Shown in pieces: positions 1-11,700 of a DNA stretch of 64,000 bases (position 1 is its first letter; every line of letters begins with the position of its first letter). The position numbers were made by a program, and so were the translations under genes. The stretch is from positions 36,263,679-36,327,678 of the forward strand of contig OZ023209.1 of assembly GCA_963995525.1 (NCBI GenBank). Direction: 5' to 3'. Below the pieces are notes generated by a model. It saw only the letters and a program-made list of their open reading frames with translations. It was not told the origin of the DNA and ran no database searches. Source of the stretch: Escarpia spicata (lineage: Eukaryota > Annelida > Polychaeta > Sabellida > Siboglinidae).

Positions 1-236
1 ATCTCGGTCATAGTCTCGTCTCTTGTATCGTGTCATCCGAAGTCTCGTGACATCTCTCGGTCGTAGTCTCGTCTCTTGTCTCGTGTCATCCGAAGTCTCG
101 CGTGACATATCTTGTCTCATCGGTACTCTCGCGTTATGTGTCATCCGTAATCTTGTGTGATGTGACATCCGAAGTCTCGTGACATAACGTGTGATGTATC
201 ATCCGTAGACTCGTGACATATCTCGGTCATAGTCTC
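1..236. repeat. Degenerate satellite, TCTCGT-rich
   Basis: Imperfect direct repeats built from phrases such as gtcatccgtagtctcgtgac and atctcggtcatagtctcgtc. The same phrases return at 962-1058 and 1591-2165, so this is the left edge of one satellite block interrupted by other minisatellites. Nothing coding is seen. Confidence 0.85.
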
Positions 237-965
237 GTTCCGAGTACTACCGACACTAAAAAGTTCCGAGTACTACCGACACTAAAAAGTTCCGAGTACT
301 ACCGACACTAAAAAGTTCCGAGTACTACCGACACTAAAAAGTTCCGAGTACTACCGACACTAAAACGTTCCGAGTACTACCGACACTAAAAAGTTCCGAG
401 TACTACCGACACTAAAAAGTTCCGAGTACTACCGACACTAAAAAGTTCCGAGTACTACCGACACTAAAAAGTTCCGAGTACTACCGACACTAAAAAGTTC
501 CGAGTACTACCGACACTAAAAAGTTCCGAGTACTACCGACACTAAAAAGATCCGAGTACTACCGACACTAAAAAGTTCCGAGTACTACCGACACTAAAAC
601 GTTCCGAGTACTACCGACACTAAAAAGTTCCGATTACTACCGACACTAAAAAGATCCGAGTACTACCGACACTAAAAAGTTCCGAGTACTACCGACACTA
701 AAAAGTTCCGAGTACTACCGACACTAAAAAGTTCCGAGTACTACCGACACTAAAAAGTTCCGAGTACTACCGACACTAAAAAGATCCGAGTACTACCGAC
801 ACTAAAAAGTTCCGAGTACTACCGACACTAAAACGTTCCGAGTACTACCGACACTAAAAAGTTCCGAGTACTACCGACACTAAAAAGTTCCGATTACTAC
901 CGACACTAAAAAGTTCCGAGTACTACCGACACTAAAAAGTTCCGAGTACTACCCGACACTAAAAA
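237..965. repeat. 26-bp minisatellite, about 28 copies
   Basis: A unit with core ccgagtactaccgacac and an A-rich spacer repeats every 26 bp almost without change. Variant units mark a longer period: the spacer variant aaaacg has its C at 366, 600 and 834, exactly 234 bp (9 units) apart. The variant gatccgag recurs at 549 and 783, also 234 bp apart. The array therefore seems to have grown partly by duplicating blocks of nine units. It has no unique spacers, so it is not a CRISPR array. Confidence 0.95.
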
Positions 966-1058
966 TTCATCCGTAATCTCGTGACATAACGTGTGATGTG
1001 TCATCCGTAGTCTCGTGACATAACGTGTGATGTGTCATCCGTAATCTTGTGACATATG
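962..1058. repeat. Degenerate satellite, second block
   Basis: The TCTCGT-type satellite resumes after the 26-bp array. Repeats around cataacgtgtgatgtgtcatc recur about 50 bp apart. Confidence 0.75.
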
Positions 1059-1074
1059 ATCGTAGTCCCGTTAT

Positions 1075-1590
<516 letters not shown>

Positions 1591-2165
1591 CTCCGTAGTC
1601 TCGTGACACATCTCGGTCATAGTCTCGTCTCTTATCTCGTGTCATCCGTAGTCTCGCGGCCTCTCTTGTCTCGTCGGTACTCTCGTGTGATGTGTCATCC
1701 GAAGTCTCGTGACATATCTCGGTCATAGTCTCGTCTCTTATCTCGTGTCATCCGTAGTCTCGTGGCATCTCTTGTCTCGTCGGTACTCTCGTGTGATGTG
1801 TCATCCGAAGTCTCGTGACACATATCGGACATAGTCCCGTCTCTTGTCTCGTCCGTACTCTCGTCTCTTATCTCGTGTCATCCATAGTCTCGCGGGCTCT
1901 CTCGGTCATAGTCTCCTCTCTTGATGTATCATCCGTAGTCTCGTGGCGTATCTCTTGTCTCGTCGGTACTCTCGTGTGATGTGTCATCCGAAGTCTCGTG
2001 ACACATCTCGGTCATAGTCTCGTCTCGTGTGATGTGCCATCCGAAGTCTCGTGACACATCTCGGTCATAGTCCCGGCTCTTGTCTCGTCCGTACTCTCGT
2101 CTCTTGTCTCGCGTCATCCATAGTCTCGCGGGCTCTCTTGGTCATAGTCTCCTCTCTTGATGTAT
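1591..2165. repeat. Degenerate satellite, third block
   Basis: TCTCGT-type repeats again, with repeated phrases such as gtgatgtgtcatccgaagtc. It ends in a short TATC/TATG stretch near 2160-2195. Confidence 0.85.
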
Positions 2166-2845
2166 CTATGTATATCTCTATGTATCTATGTATGAATCTA
2201 TGAGTTCATTTTCGATTACCCGTGCCAGGTTATTTGTTTTACGACAGAAGTCGGTTTCAAAGGTTTTAACGAAGAAGCACGAATTTAAATACTATAGTGC
2301 AAAAAAGGATAAAAACATTATAATGTTCCTGTGTACACTTGACCCTTAATACGGTAAACTATATAAATACTGGTACATCTTATCTGGGAGGTTATTATGT
2401 GTCTGTACTGTTCTAACATAACGCTTCACTTTCCTCGAACAATGAAGAAAGCAAGGACTGCGCCGTCTTTTCTTGATATAGGCTCTTTGGCATCAAGTCG
2501 ATCGAGTCGCCATTGACCTTGTGCATCATTCATAGCGTGTTTATTTAAATAGATGAGGTTTGAGCAGGGAATACCCCTTCAAAACAGTTTACAAACAGGA
2601 TACCCACTGTGACCATTGGTAAGCACTGACATATACTGTTACACGACAAACAGTTTGACCAAAATATTACACAGATAGCTGGTACTTTGAATGTTTTAGC
2701 TGACAAGTTCGTATAATTTCCTATGCCTTATTAACACGGGACAGATACACGGCTGTTTTTTCAACACAGAACCTTGAGGCTTGATTTATACCAGTTTATA
2801 CCAGTTAACAGGGACATTTTTCACTCGCTATAGCATGATCGGGAG
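2166..2845. other. No gene recognised
   Basis: AT-rich unique-looking DNA. I see no convincing reading frame, RNA gene or terminal repeat. It would be the 3' flank of the minus-strand zinc-finger ORF that ends at 2846. Confidence 0.5.
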
Positions 2846-3331
2846 TTAGTGTCGATGGTGTCCCTTTGTTGTTAATCGTCTCTGTCGACACGGGCAGGTG
2901 AAGGGCCTCTGCGATGGTCGTAGTTGTTTACGTCGCCGCTGTTTATCTTGCTTCCTTTGGCAGCAGCCCTGCTTCACATGAGCGGGCCAATTCCCTTTAT
3001 ACTTGAATGTACTGCCACACATACGGCAAGTATAACGAGGCAACACCTTCTGACGCTTCATCGGAGGTGACAATGTCAGGTTGCTGGTTGGGTTGATTAC
3101 CAGAGCAGATGACGGAGACGAAATTGGTTTGATCGTCGAACTGGTCGTCAAACTGTTCATCGGACTGGTCGTTGAACTGGTTGTTGACTGTTGGTTCGGG
3201 TTGCTTGACAGGGGTCGAGAGCTCGAGTGGGCCCGTAGGCGGAGAAGGCTGACTGGTCGTTGAACTGGTCGTTGGCTGTTGGTCCGGGTTGATTGTCTGG
3301 GTCGAGAGGTCGAGTGGTTACTATTGCGCAT
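2846..3331 (-). CDS. Small C2HC zinc-finger protein, uncharacterised
   Basis: An open frame of 161 codons counted from the ATG at 3331-3329; the frame is open slightly further upstream, but only through non-ATG codons. The first half is very rich in Ser, Thr, Pro, Asn and Arg and partly repeats itself. The underlying DNA has an ~89-bp imperfect direct repeat (about 3161-3226 and 3250-3319). Past the middle lies one finger, YTCRMCGSTFKYKGNWPAHV, followed by KQGC; this gives Cys-x2-Cys-x12-His-x4-Cys. A basic tail (KQDKQRRRKQ, later CPCRQRR) follows. This suggests a nucleic-acid-binding protein. It could be a host gene, one exon of a larger gene, or a transposon-derived ORF. The promoter-like elements at 3323-3362 favour a transcribed unit. 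Family not recognised. Confidence 0.45.
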   Translation of the reverse strand: MRNSNHSTSRPRQSTRTNSQRPVQRPVSLLRLRAHSSSRPLSSNPNQQSTTSSTTSPMNSLTTSSTIKPISSPSSALVINPTSNLTLSPPMKRQKVLPRYTCRMCGSTFKYKGNWPAHVKQGCCQRKQDKQRRRKQLRPSQRPFTCPCRQRRLTTKGHHRH

Positions 3332-3362
3332 GCGCAATTACTTATTTAATTGACGTCACGTG
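3323..3362 (-). promoter_or_regulatory. NRF1-like palindrome with CRE/E-box cluster
   Basis: attgcgcatgcgcaat at 3323-3338 is a perfect 16-bp palindrome and contains TGCGCATGCGCA, the consensus bound by NRF1 in animals. The start codon of the minus-strand ORF (3331-3329) lies inside it. Just upstream on that strand, TGACGTCA (3351-3358) overlaps CACGTG (3357-3362), matching CREB/ATF and E-box consensus sites. Function is inferred from motif matches only. Confidence 0.4.
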
Positions 3363-3839
3363 AAGGGATTACATTACACACGCGCAAGTTCAATACGAGG
3401 TCTAACCAAAGCACTATCTGCTTGAACAACTCACTTCGTGTACAAAATTACTGCGCGTACCATAACATCATACAGGGTGCGCGTGCTTGCGACAAACAAA
3501 CGTGTCCAGACACGTGTCGAGTACGGGTTTTTGTAACAGACACCAAAGGGTTAATTCTAAAATGGTCGCTCTGTTCGAAAAACAAAACAAAACGAGGCTA
3601 TAGGCTCTGGTATAACATAGTCCTATATATAATCTACATATCGTATACATTACTTCAGACAAAACGGTCTCCGTTGAATTTATAACCCCTTTTGTTATAC
3701 ATTACGCCTTACTATAACACCACATATTCGACATGTCATAGTCAAACAAATAAAGGCTCGGTCCCTTGGCGAAGCCTGGACCTACGGGTCAAGCAATCTC
3801 GTGTGTGACATATTCAAATGATATTCGGTATGTTTTATT

Positions 3840-3985
3840 TTATTCAAAAAGTGGTCGCGTACCTTTGCGATAAAAATCCCTATGCTTTAACCCGGGATAA
3901 AAATTCGAAAAGTGGTCGGATACCTTTGCGATAAAAATGGCCTATGCTTTAACATGGGCTAAAAAACCCTATGCTTTAACCCGGG
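3840..3985. repeat. Short tandem duplication, about 61 bp
   Basis: The phrases gtggtcg, acctttgcgataaaaat and ctatgctttaac occur twice about 61 bp apart, with a third partial copy. No gene is seen from 3340 to 3990 otherwise. Confidence 0.7.
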
Positions 3986-3992
3986 GTCGGAA

Positions 3993-5890
3993 CTACTTTT
4001 CCAAGCTCATTTGCATAACTAGCCACGCCCACAATGCCCAGCTCGCTCGTGATTGGTCAATTGCACTTCCACCAGAGCGCGCCAAAGACCTCATTTGCAT
4101 AATCCAAGCGTAAGCGCTTGGCGCGGTCTGGTGGAAATCCCCAGGGCGCGCCAGCGTAACTCGTAAGGGACATATATTACTACTATTTATGTTTCTCTTC
4201 CGCAGTTGTGTCCCAGTGTTAAATAGCATTGTAGTTGGAACTGAATGACTAATTCCAACTGCTATTACGGCTACATCGCTATCAGGTGACCTGAGAACCA
4301 CTGGGTTAGAACCACGCTGAGCCGCATGAGACGTGAAGAGGAAGGCGGCTATCTGCTTCTACATGTTTACAGCTAAGCTCAGGAACTGGTGTCATGGTCA
4401 CATGATTTCTGTAAGTCATCGCTACTTGGAGCAAGTGACACTCTTCTCCGTTAGTCACATAAAGAGACCGCCTATTCAATTCTGGTGCATACGCGAGCAT
4501 TTGTAAAGTCCATTCTAAACCTCAACGGAGGAGGAGGGAGAATGGACCATATAACTACTTACGCGGGTTGCTGCCACGTATCCAGAAGAAATTGTGAAAG
4601 TTCTTTCTTGAATTGTGCACTTCGAAGTGACGTTTTGAACTGGTGGTCAATTCTTTGTTTCTCCGACGTAATGGTTGTTGCCAGCAACCCTGCTGTAGAC
4701 GTCGTACGGCGATCTCTCTCTGGATTCTTGATCGAAATTTCGGGATATGTGTCCACCACCCAGTCAACCCGTGAAGACATTCCAACACCTCTTACAATTG
4801 TGTTGAAGACAAGACGTCCCAAATCCCTATATGGCATTGTTATGTCTACCTTGAATGCGGCAGGATTGCCATCGCATCGACAATCCAAGTGCTGTCACAG
4901 GGTACTACATCAACAGCAGTAGCATCCTTCTCCAGTTTCTTCAGCAGAGATGCTTTGACAGTCTTGACCAAGTTTCCCTCAGGTGTTGCAATCGCAAGCG
5001 GTACTGGTCCCAAGGAATTATTTGGAGAGTTCTGGCAAAGATATGTTTCTACTCTGGCTGATTACCAAGAATCATCCAAACAGTTCACGGGTTGGTCTCA
5101 AGATAGAAATGTGTTTCTTGTGTGGTTTACCCATATCCAAAGATTTAAAGGTTTTCAGTCTCATCTTTGGTACTGGCGCATAGAAGTCCTTTTGTCCATC
5201 TGTGTCCAATGTCTCATGAACAAATTCCCTGACAGCTTCCTCTCCCTTTGCGTGTGCTTCCAACTGGTCAGCTGAAATGTCACTTGTTGCATTTCTTCCA
5301 GAAGCCAGATGACAGAGTTTAGCCAACACTGAACGTGCAAGTTCCAATATCGGCTTCTCTGATGGACCGAATAAATTGCAGCAATAAATCTACAATATCA
5401 ATGTATGATGACCAGAACTTTCCATTTGGTCCAAGCGATCAGCAAAATTCTGTGAATCGCTGCTGTGCCAGTGTGAAGCTTTCAGATGTCAACAGTACGC
5501 TCATTCTTCCTGGACATGGATTATGTCTCAGCTGATAAATGGCCCTTGCCAGAGAAACTATGTCTAGGGGTACTTCTTGCTCTGTGTTCCATTGCAGACA
5601 CATGGCATATCCTTAGTCGCCGATAAGGAACTGTTGCATGAAGGTGAAGCGGCAGTGTGCGCCCTGTATGGGCAATTACAAGTGTATGATGTGAACAGAT
5701 TGCGACATACCATGTTTGGATCGAGGACAACCGATCCAGCAAAGTTGCCACCATGCAAGGAAGCATGTGACCAACACACCAAGCGTGCTATCTATCAGGC
5801 AACCATTTGGCGACACTGCTTGACGGCACGACCACCAGTACCATCCCACCATGGCAATGGGTGGACTGTTGATGGAGACTTTTTTCAAGT
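3993..5890 (-). pseudogene. Decayed ORF of a dispersed family (EADSR / SPDSDV motifs)
   Basis: Minus-strand fragments in several frames read in order as one broken protein. From N to C: a segment with CWSHASLHGGN and CNCPYRAHT (about 5780-5560), a helical segment ending LFG (5347-5072), VDTYPEISIKNPERDRR then FKKELSQFLL (4888-4559), KHVEADSRLPLHVSC (about 4340), and VLRSPDSDVAVIAV (4301 onward). The order VDxYxxxSIKxxER, then EADxRL, then SPDxDV resembles a large uncharacterised protein family repeated many times in invertebrate genomes. That assignment is from memory, not a search. At least four frame changes show that it is dead. No terminal repeats were identified. Confidence 0.5.
4008..4140. 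other. Octamer/CCAAT motifs and inverted repeat
   Basis: ctcatttgcataa occurs twice (about 4008 and 4090). An inverted pair flanks the second copy: ttccaccagagcgcgcc near 4063, and ggcgcggtctggtggaa near 4118. A short hairpin, ccaagcg-taa-gcgcttgg, lies between. ATTTGCAT and ATTGG are typical promoter or enhancer words, but a decayed transposon end is equally possible. Confidence 0.3.
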
Positions 5891-6770
5891 AATAGTACGT
5901 GGATATTGGAACATACTGATATGAAATTATCGAGTCAATATATCATGGGTATGAGTGTGGAATAAACGGAAACACTACGCATATAAATTTTACTGAAAAA
6001 AGTTAGAAATTGTTACACAAAATTACCGAATGTATCATATTAATGATTGCAATTTAAACAGTTTGTGTTACAGTGCTGCTGTACATTCATTTATGTATCC
6101 ACCTGTTTATTTATAATGAGATTCAACTAAAATTATTTTATTTACGGTATATTTTGTGATTTTAGCTATTTCTGAAATTGTTTGCCAACCATTCGTGATA
6201 AATTTCGTTTTTATATTATAGTTCAATTAAAAAGAAAATATCAAGAAACCTATGTTGTGCGCAACGAAATCCTACATTTCCAGAACAGTACCAGGGCTAA
6301 GTGGAATGATCATGCATGTCGCGGTGTCATTAAAGCAGAAGTTACGGGTTCCACAGAAACCGTACCATTACATTGACAATGTTGAGTTATTTGTGAAGAG
6401 GTGTCTAATTAGAAATCCATGATATTTTGGTAAAGGACACTTTAGCCATCGACAGCTGGACATGGCATTTTGATAATATGACATTGTGATACTACAATGC
6501 TTTGGTTGTAGGACGTATGTTAATCGGATGTTTTGATAGTAGGACATTTCGGTAAAACCATTAAAAATGCTAACTAGCTGTACCGCGCACTGGCAACGGC
6601 CAACCTTTCATCTTTCTCTTGCTCCCTTGCGAGGTGGGATCTAGTTCACTCGGTAGCGTCTCCTGCTTTGTTTGTTAACGTTCTCTATCTCCCTCTGTCC
6701 TTTGCAATGGTCTTCCATTCTTTGCTGTTCGCACTGGCCCTCCAAATATCTCGTTTTACGATGTCGTTCC
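5891..6770. other. No gene recognised
   Basis: AT-rich DNA. The 64-residue open frame at 6182-6376 has no recognisable features and is probably chance. Confidence 0.5.
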
Positions 6771-6773
6771 ATT

Positions 6774-7891
6774 TCAGCTTGGATCTTCCTCTATCACCCT
6801 CTTCTGTTTTAAATCCTCAACTCTGCCTGTACCTTCACCAATGCACCTAATGCACTCTCTCCTTAGAACTGCTGCTCCTATTCCTGTCAGATGTAGCCCA
6901 TCACTCATAAACAGATCTTCTCTCCCTACAAAGCTTGCTGACATGTCTACGAAGACGACTCCTTCCTCCATATATAACTTCTTTATTAGTGTGTTGATGG
7001 CCGTTCTTCTCCAATTCTTGCAGTATTGTCCTCTGCCACCCATTATCGGCAGTATACCCGATAACACGATCTGTCCAATGCGTGCCTCTTTCAGTGTGCA
7101 GACAAGTCTCCTATACTTATCAATGATGGCTGTGGTACCTTCCTTCTCAGCATTTTTGGTGCCCACGTGCACAAGAATAGATCATCCGTTGTCATTACCC
7201 ATGACCTGGCCTACTCTTTCTGTGACATCCTCTATCTTTGCCCCTGGTAGAGTCTTGTCCAACTTCCTGATAATAGAATCCCCCATCACCACTCGCAGTT
7301 TCCTCTTTTTCCCCTTAACTACTACGACTGCATAACTCTTACCTTTCATTTGCTGAACACTCTGTCTTCTTCCATATGTCTTCTTCTCAGTCTTCTGTTT
7401 CAAGTCTTACCAACTGCCTCTGTGGTATCTCTCTCTTCACCACCTGTATCGCTGTCGCGTCTCTCCTCGTTCTCTATAGTCTGACCACCTGTTGATCTAT
7501 CCCTACTGACCCGTTTTCTTTTCCTCTGCCGAACACTTTTCCTCCTCCCTGTCTTCTTCTCATTTCCTTGTTCCTTCACACCTGTCGTCTTCTCTCTTCT
7601 CAGTCTCCTTTCTTCAGTCTCCGTGTCACAACTCTCCTCCTTCTGTGTCATAGTATTCTCAACTCTCTCCGGGTCATCCCTCTCTGTTCCATCTATTTCC
7701 ATGTTGTGTCTCACCTCCATCTCCTTCACTATGTCCGTCAACTTATACACCTCCTTCATCAGACATTCCACCCTCAAATACCCCGTACATATGCATGTTG
7801 GATTGCGAAGGTCGTGTGGATTTATATGCTGGGGTCTTATGCATGAATCGAGACAACTAATAGTCTGAGACAATGCCATTGTCCGAGACAA
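6774..7891 (-). pseudogene. Decayed SGNH/GDSL-hydrolase ORF, probably retroelement-derived
   Basis: Three minus-strand pieces form one broken protein. Piece one (7891-7400) has a Cys pair (CICTGYLRVEC), a helical LMKEVYKLTDIVKEM stretch and a long charged Glu/Arg/Lys-rich linker. Piece two (about 7403-7182) carries the block I signature VVMGDSIIRKLD. Piece three (about 7172-6774) continues with HVGTKNAEKEG, VLSGILP and the catalytic Asp/His block MSDGLHLTGIGAAVL. Order and spacing fit an SGNH esterase fold, which occurs in ORF1 proteins of some CR1/L2 LINEs and in stand-alone repeat genes. Frame changes near 7400 and 7180 break it. No reverse transcriptase follows, so ownership by a LINE is inference. 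Confidence 0.55.
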
Positions 7892-8040
7892 TAAACGTCG
7901 GGACTTCTGCCGTCACGAAGTTGCTATGCATGGACCGGACGTTAGGCCGAGACAATAAAGTCAGAGACTTTAACGCGATTGTCCCGACGTTAGGTGTTGG
8001 GCTAATTTTAGACGAGGGGATCCCAGGAAACCCCAAATAG
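7826..8040 (-). repeat. Copy of a dispersed GAGACAA-rich element (inverse of 29570-29778)
   Basis: Read on the minus strand, the segment ends in gattcatgcataagacccc and is full of tgtctcgg/gagacaa words. The plus strand at about 29570-29778 ends in gttcatgcataagacccc with the same word order. The two are diverged copies of one element in opposite orientation. The sharp shared end suggests a transposon terminus. No ORF is seen. Confidence 0.6.
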
Positions 8041-8756
8041 TTTTGCGAAGAGCGCAGGCGCCTCCCGTTACTTCCTTCCGGGTAACATTCGTGTGATTCG
8101 AGTTGTAAACACGGAGCTTAGAAGTGTCATATTATTTACCCTGATTTTACGTTGATACTCATGTTTTGCAGTGTAATCCTGGATATAACAAGGAAGGGAG
8201 TCAGACTTTGATTCGCGTACTCCTCTCCCTATTCCTGAGGTATATGTCCATGTGTCCTTTTTTGCTGCAATGTTGGTTGACAATATTATGATTATCATGT
8301 CATGATGATATGAACCGCTGTCGCTACCGCTGCCTCCATAAATGATTTCTCTATTCCATTCAATCACAGTGACAGGTCAAAATACGTGTCACTGAAATCT
8401 CTTCACGCTGTTGTTAGTCTATTTTAATATACTGTCAGTTCTTGCAGTAGTTCAAGAGACACGTTCTGGCCAAATAGCGATTTACACAGCGCAGATAGGA
8501 CGCACGATTTTTGGCCTAGTCCTACGCGTCTTTGCCAGTTTGTGACTGAGTTAATTACGATATTTGTATTCCGCCTGTCTGTTTTCGTAAGAACTTCACT
8601 CAAAACGATTTTTCTAACTGTTTGTTTTCACAGCATTGAAAACACATGTATTAAAGATTTAGAATATTGCTACATTGATACGGAAATATTAATTTTTGTT
8701 CAAGTTTTTATCAAAACAGCATAAAACATTAGGACGCACGATTTCTGGTCCCACCA
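8041..8756. other. No gene; flank of the LINE
   Basis: Mostly featureless AT-rich DNA. The phrase taggacgcacgatttttgg (8496) reappears as taggacgcacgatttctgg (8730) just outside the LINE 3' end, so the LINE probably landed in or next to a short local repeat. Confidence 0.45.
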
Positions 8757-8768
8757 GTATACCTTACC

Positions 8769-11700
8769 TTAGGATACCTTAGGACTGTTCTGATCGCAGG
8801 ATCCTCTCGGTTCCTCAATGATCAGATCTTCTTCTTCGGGGTCTAGTATTAAGAGTTTGTGTTTTCCGGTTCCAGTGTTTAATGTTAGTGGGGCTTCATA
8901 GTCGTATAATATCTCCTGGGTTGACCAGAATTTATCAAGGCGGTCTTTAAATGAATTTATTGATTTTGCTTGTATTACTGAATCAGGTAAACTGTTCCAT
9001 GGTTCAACCACTCTAAGCGGGAATGCATTTTTTCTTATGTTTAGTTTTGCTCTTTGGTTGAACAGTTTAAGGGAGTGTCCTCTGTTACTGGATCGTGATG
9101 CCACATCCTCCCACTTAGGAAGGTTTGGTGCAGATTTGTTGTCATATATGTAATGCATTATTTTATACACTTCAATCATGTCTCCTCTTAACCTACGATA
9201 TGTTAATGTGGGTAACTTAAGTAATTTTAGTCTTTCAATATATGATAACTCCCTCATACCAGGTAGTTCTTTTGTGGCTCTTCTCTGGACATTTTCTATG
9301 GCTATTTTATGTTTCGTCTTAAATGGATACCATATTGCTATTGCATAATCTAGGTGGGATCTAACCATAGTCTTGTATAGTGGCAAGAAAGTGTATGTAT
9401 CTAAGAATTGAAAAGTTCTTCTGATTACTTTTGTCATTCTGGTTGCTTTATTAACCACTTGGTTGATGTGATCATCAAAAGAAAGTTTTGAGTCAATAAT
9501 TACTCCTAAATCTTTTTGTTTGTCTGTGGTGACAAGAGCATGTTTGACATTATTTGTTGCCATAAAATATTTACTTTCACCAATATTATTTTTCCCAATT
9601 TCCATGTGTACACATTTATCAGGATGGAATTTTAACAACCACTTGTCGCTCCATTGTTCTAGTATGCTTAAATCATGTTGAAGTACATCCTGATCATCTA
9701 TATGTGTTATTGTTCTAAATATCTTTATGTCATCAGCAAATAGAAATGTATTTGAATTTGTTAGATCTGGGAGGTCATTAACATATAGAACAAAAAGTAA
9801 GGGTCCTAGAACGGAACCCTGGGGTATCCCTGATATTACCTCTTTCCAGCTAGACTCGTCTCCATTTACTGAAACTTTTTGTTTTCTATCTGTGATGAAT
9901 GATTCTATCCAGTTAATCAGTTCTTCTGAAATGTTGAAGCTTTTTAATTTGCTAATTAATCTTTTGTGTGGCACGGTGTCAAAGGCTTTTTTGAAATCCA
10001 TATATATAACATCAGTATGGTTGCCCTTATCCATTTCTTTAGTCCAGTCATCTATTATTTTGATTAGTTGTAGAACTGTTGATCGGCCAGATATAAATCC
10101 ATATTGTTTTTGACTAAATAGATTATTTACTTTCATGTATTTTGTAATGTGATTTCTAATAATTTTTTCCATACATTTACATACTATGCTTGTTAAACTT
10201 ATTGGGCGGTAGTTACTAGCTAGTTTCTTGTTTCCATTTTTATAAATTGCTGATATTTGAGCCTCTTTCCAGTCATTGGGAATGCAGGAAGTTTTAATCG
10301 ACGTTTCAAAAATTTGTTTTAAGGGTTGACAAATACTTGCTGACAACTCATTTAGTAGCCTGGCGCCTAGTCCATCTGGGCCAGGCGATTTGCTTATATT
10401 AAGTTGTTTTAACGTCAGTAGTATTATATTTTCAGTTAGTTTTAATTTGTCCATCGCATGTTTATTGTTTACTTTAGGTATGGTTGGTATAGGCCCTGAC
10501 TGTTCTTTTGTGAATACACTGGAGAAATAGTCAGCAAGTATATTTGCTTTTTCTTCATCTTCATTTGTTGTTTGAGATTTTAGGTTGGTGGGGTCTATGT
10601 TCAGTTCCCCAATTCCTTGTTTGATTGTAGTTTTTGATTTATATTTCCAAAAGACTTTGGGGTTTTTCTTGGTCTGGGATGCTAGATTTCGTTCAAATTC
10701 CTTTCGGAGCTTTCTGGTTAGAGCTCGGATTTTATTTCTGCTTTTACAATACTCTAGATATTTTGTTCCATCCCTTGTTTCCATGTATCTTGTCCATAAT
10801 CTGTTTTTACGTCTAATTAGTTTCCTTGTATTAGCATCCAGGAGGAAGTTCCCCTTTCTATTATTTGGAACTATTTTTTGAGGTACATACTTATCTTCTA
10901 ATGAGTTTAGTACTGTTTTGAAGATTTCCCATTGACCGTTAACATTATCCTTACAGTCTTTAAATTTGTCTTCCCAGTTAATATTTGAACATTCTATTCT
11001 CATTGCATCATAGTTTGCGACATTATACAGCTTCCTTTTTTTAGTGTAATTACTTGTTATAAAGTTGCACACTATACTGAATTTGAGTACACAATGGTCA
11101 CTTTTGCCCAGAGGGCTAAGGTACTCTAATTCTCCTACATTATCTTTGTCATTAGATAGAATCAGATCTAACAGGTTTGTGTTAGTTGTGCCTCGTCCTC
11201 TGGTGGGGTTTGACACGTGTTGAACCATGTAGGTGTCTCTAAGGCATTCCACAAATTTGAAATTTAAATTGTTGGGGTTATTTGATTTGGTCGTCCAATG
11301 ATTCCAATTTATTTCAGGGAGGTTGAAATCTCCAGTAATTACGATGTGAGAGTATTGTTGTTGTGATATTGATCTGATCATATTTAGAAGTTCTACATTA
11401 TTTTCTTCAGATCCCCCATCGCTTCTGTATATGCATCCAAAAAGAAGTTTATTTTTATTCTTTAATTTGATTTCTATAAATAAGCATTCTTTGAAAGTTG
11501 TGGCTAGGTTTATGTACTCTGCTTGCAGGGAATTTAGCACATATATTATAATACCTCTTCCTTCGGTATTTTCTAAATTTTTGGAGAATAACATGTAACC
11601 TTCTAAGGAAAATTCTGGTGTTGTTACAGAACATTTGGGGTTTTTGGGTTTTACTTCATTAATTGCTATTATGTGGGGTTTTAGTTCTTTGATTCTTTGT

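Noticed and set aside
237..965. CRISPR-like regular repeats
   Set aside because: Contiguous 26-bp units without unique spacers, in animal DNA; a minisatellite.
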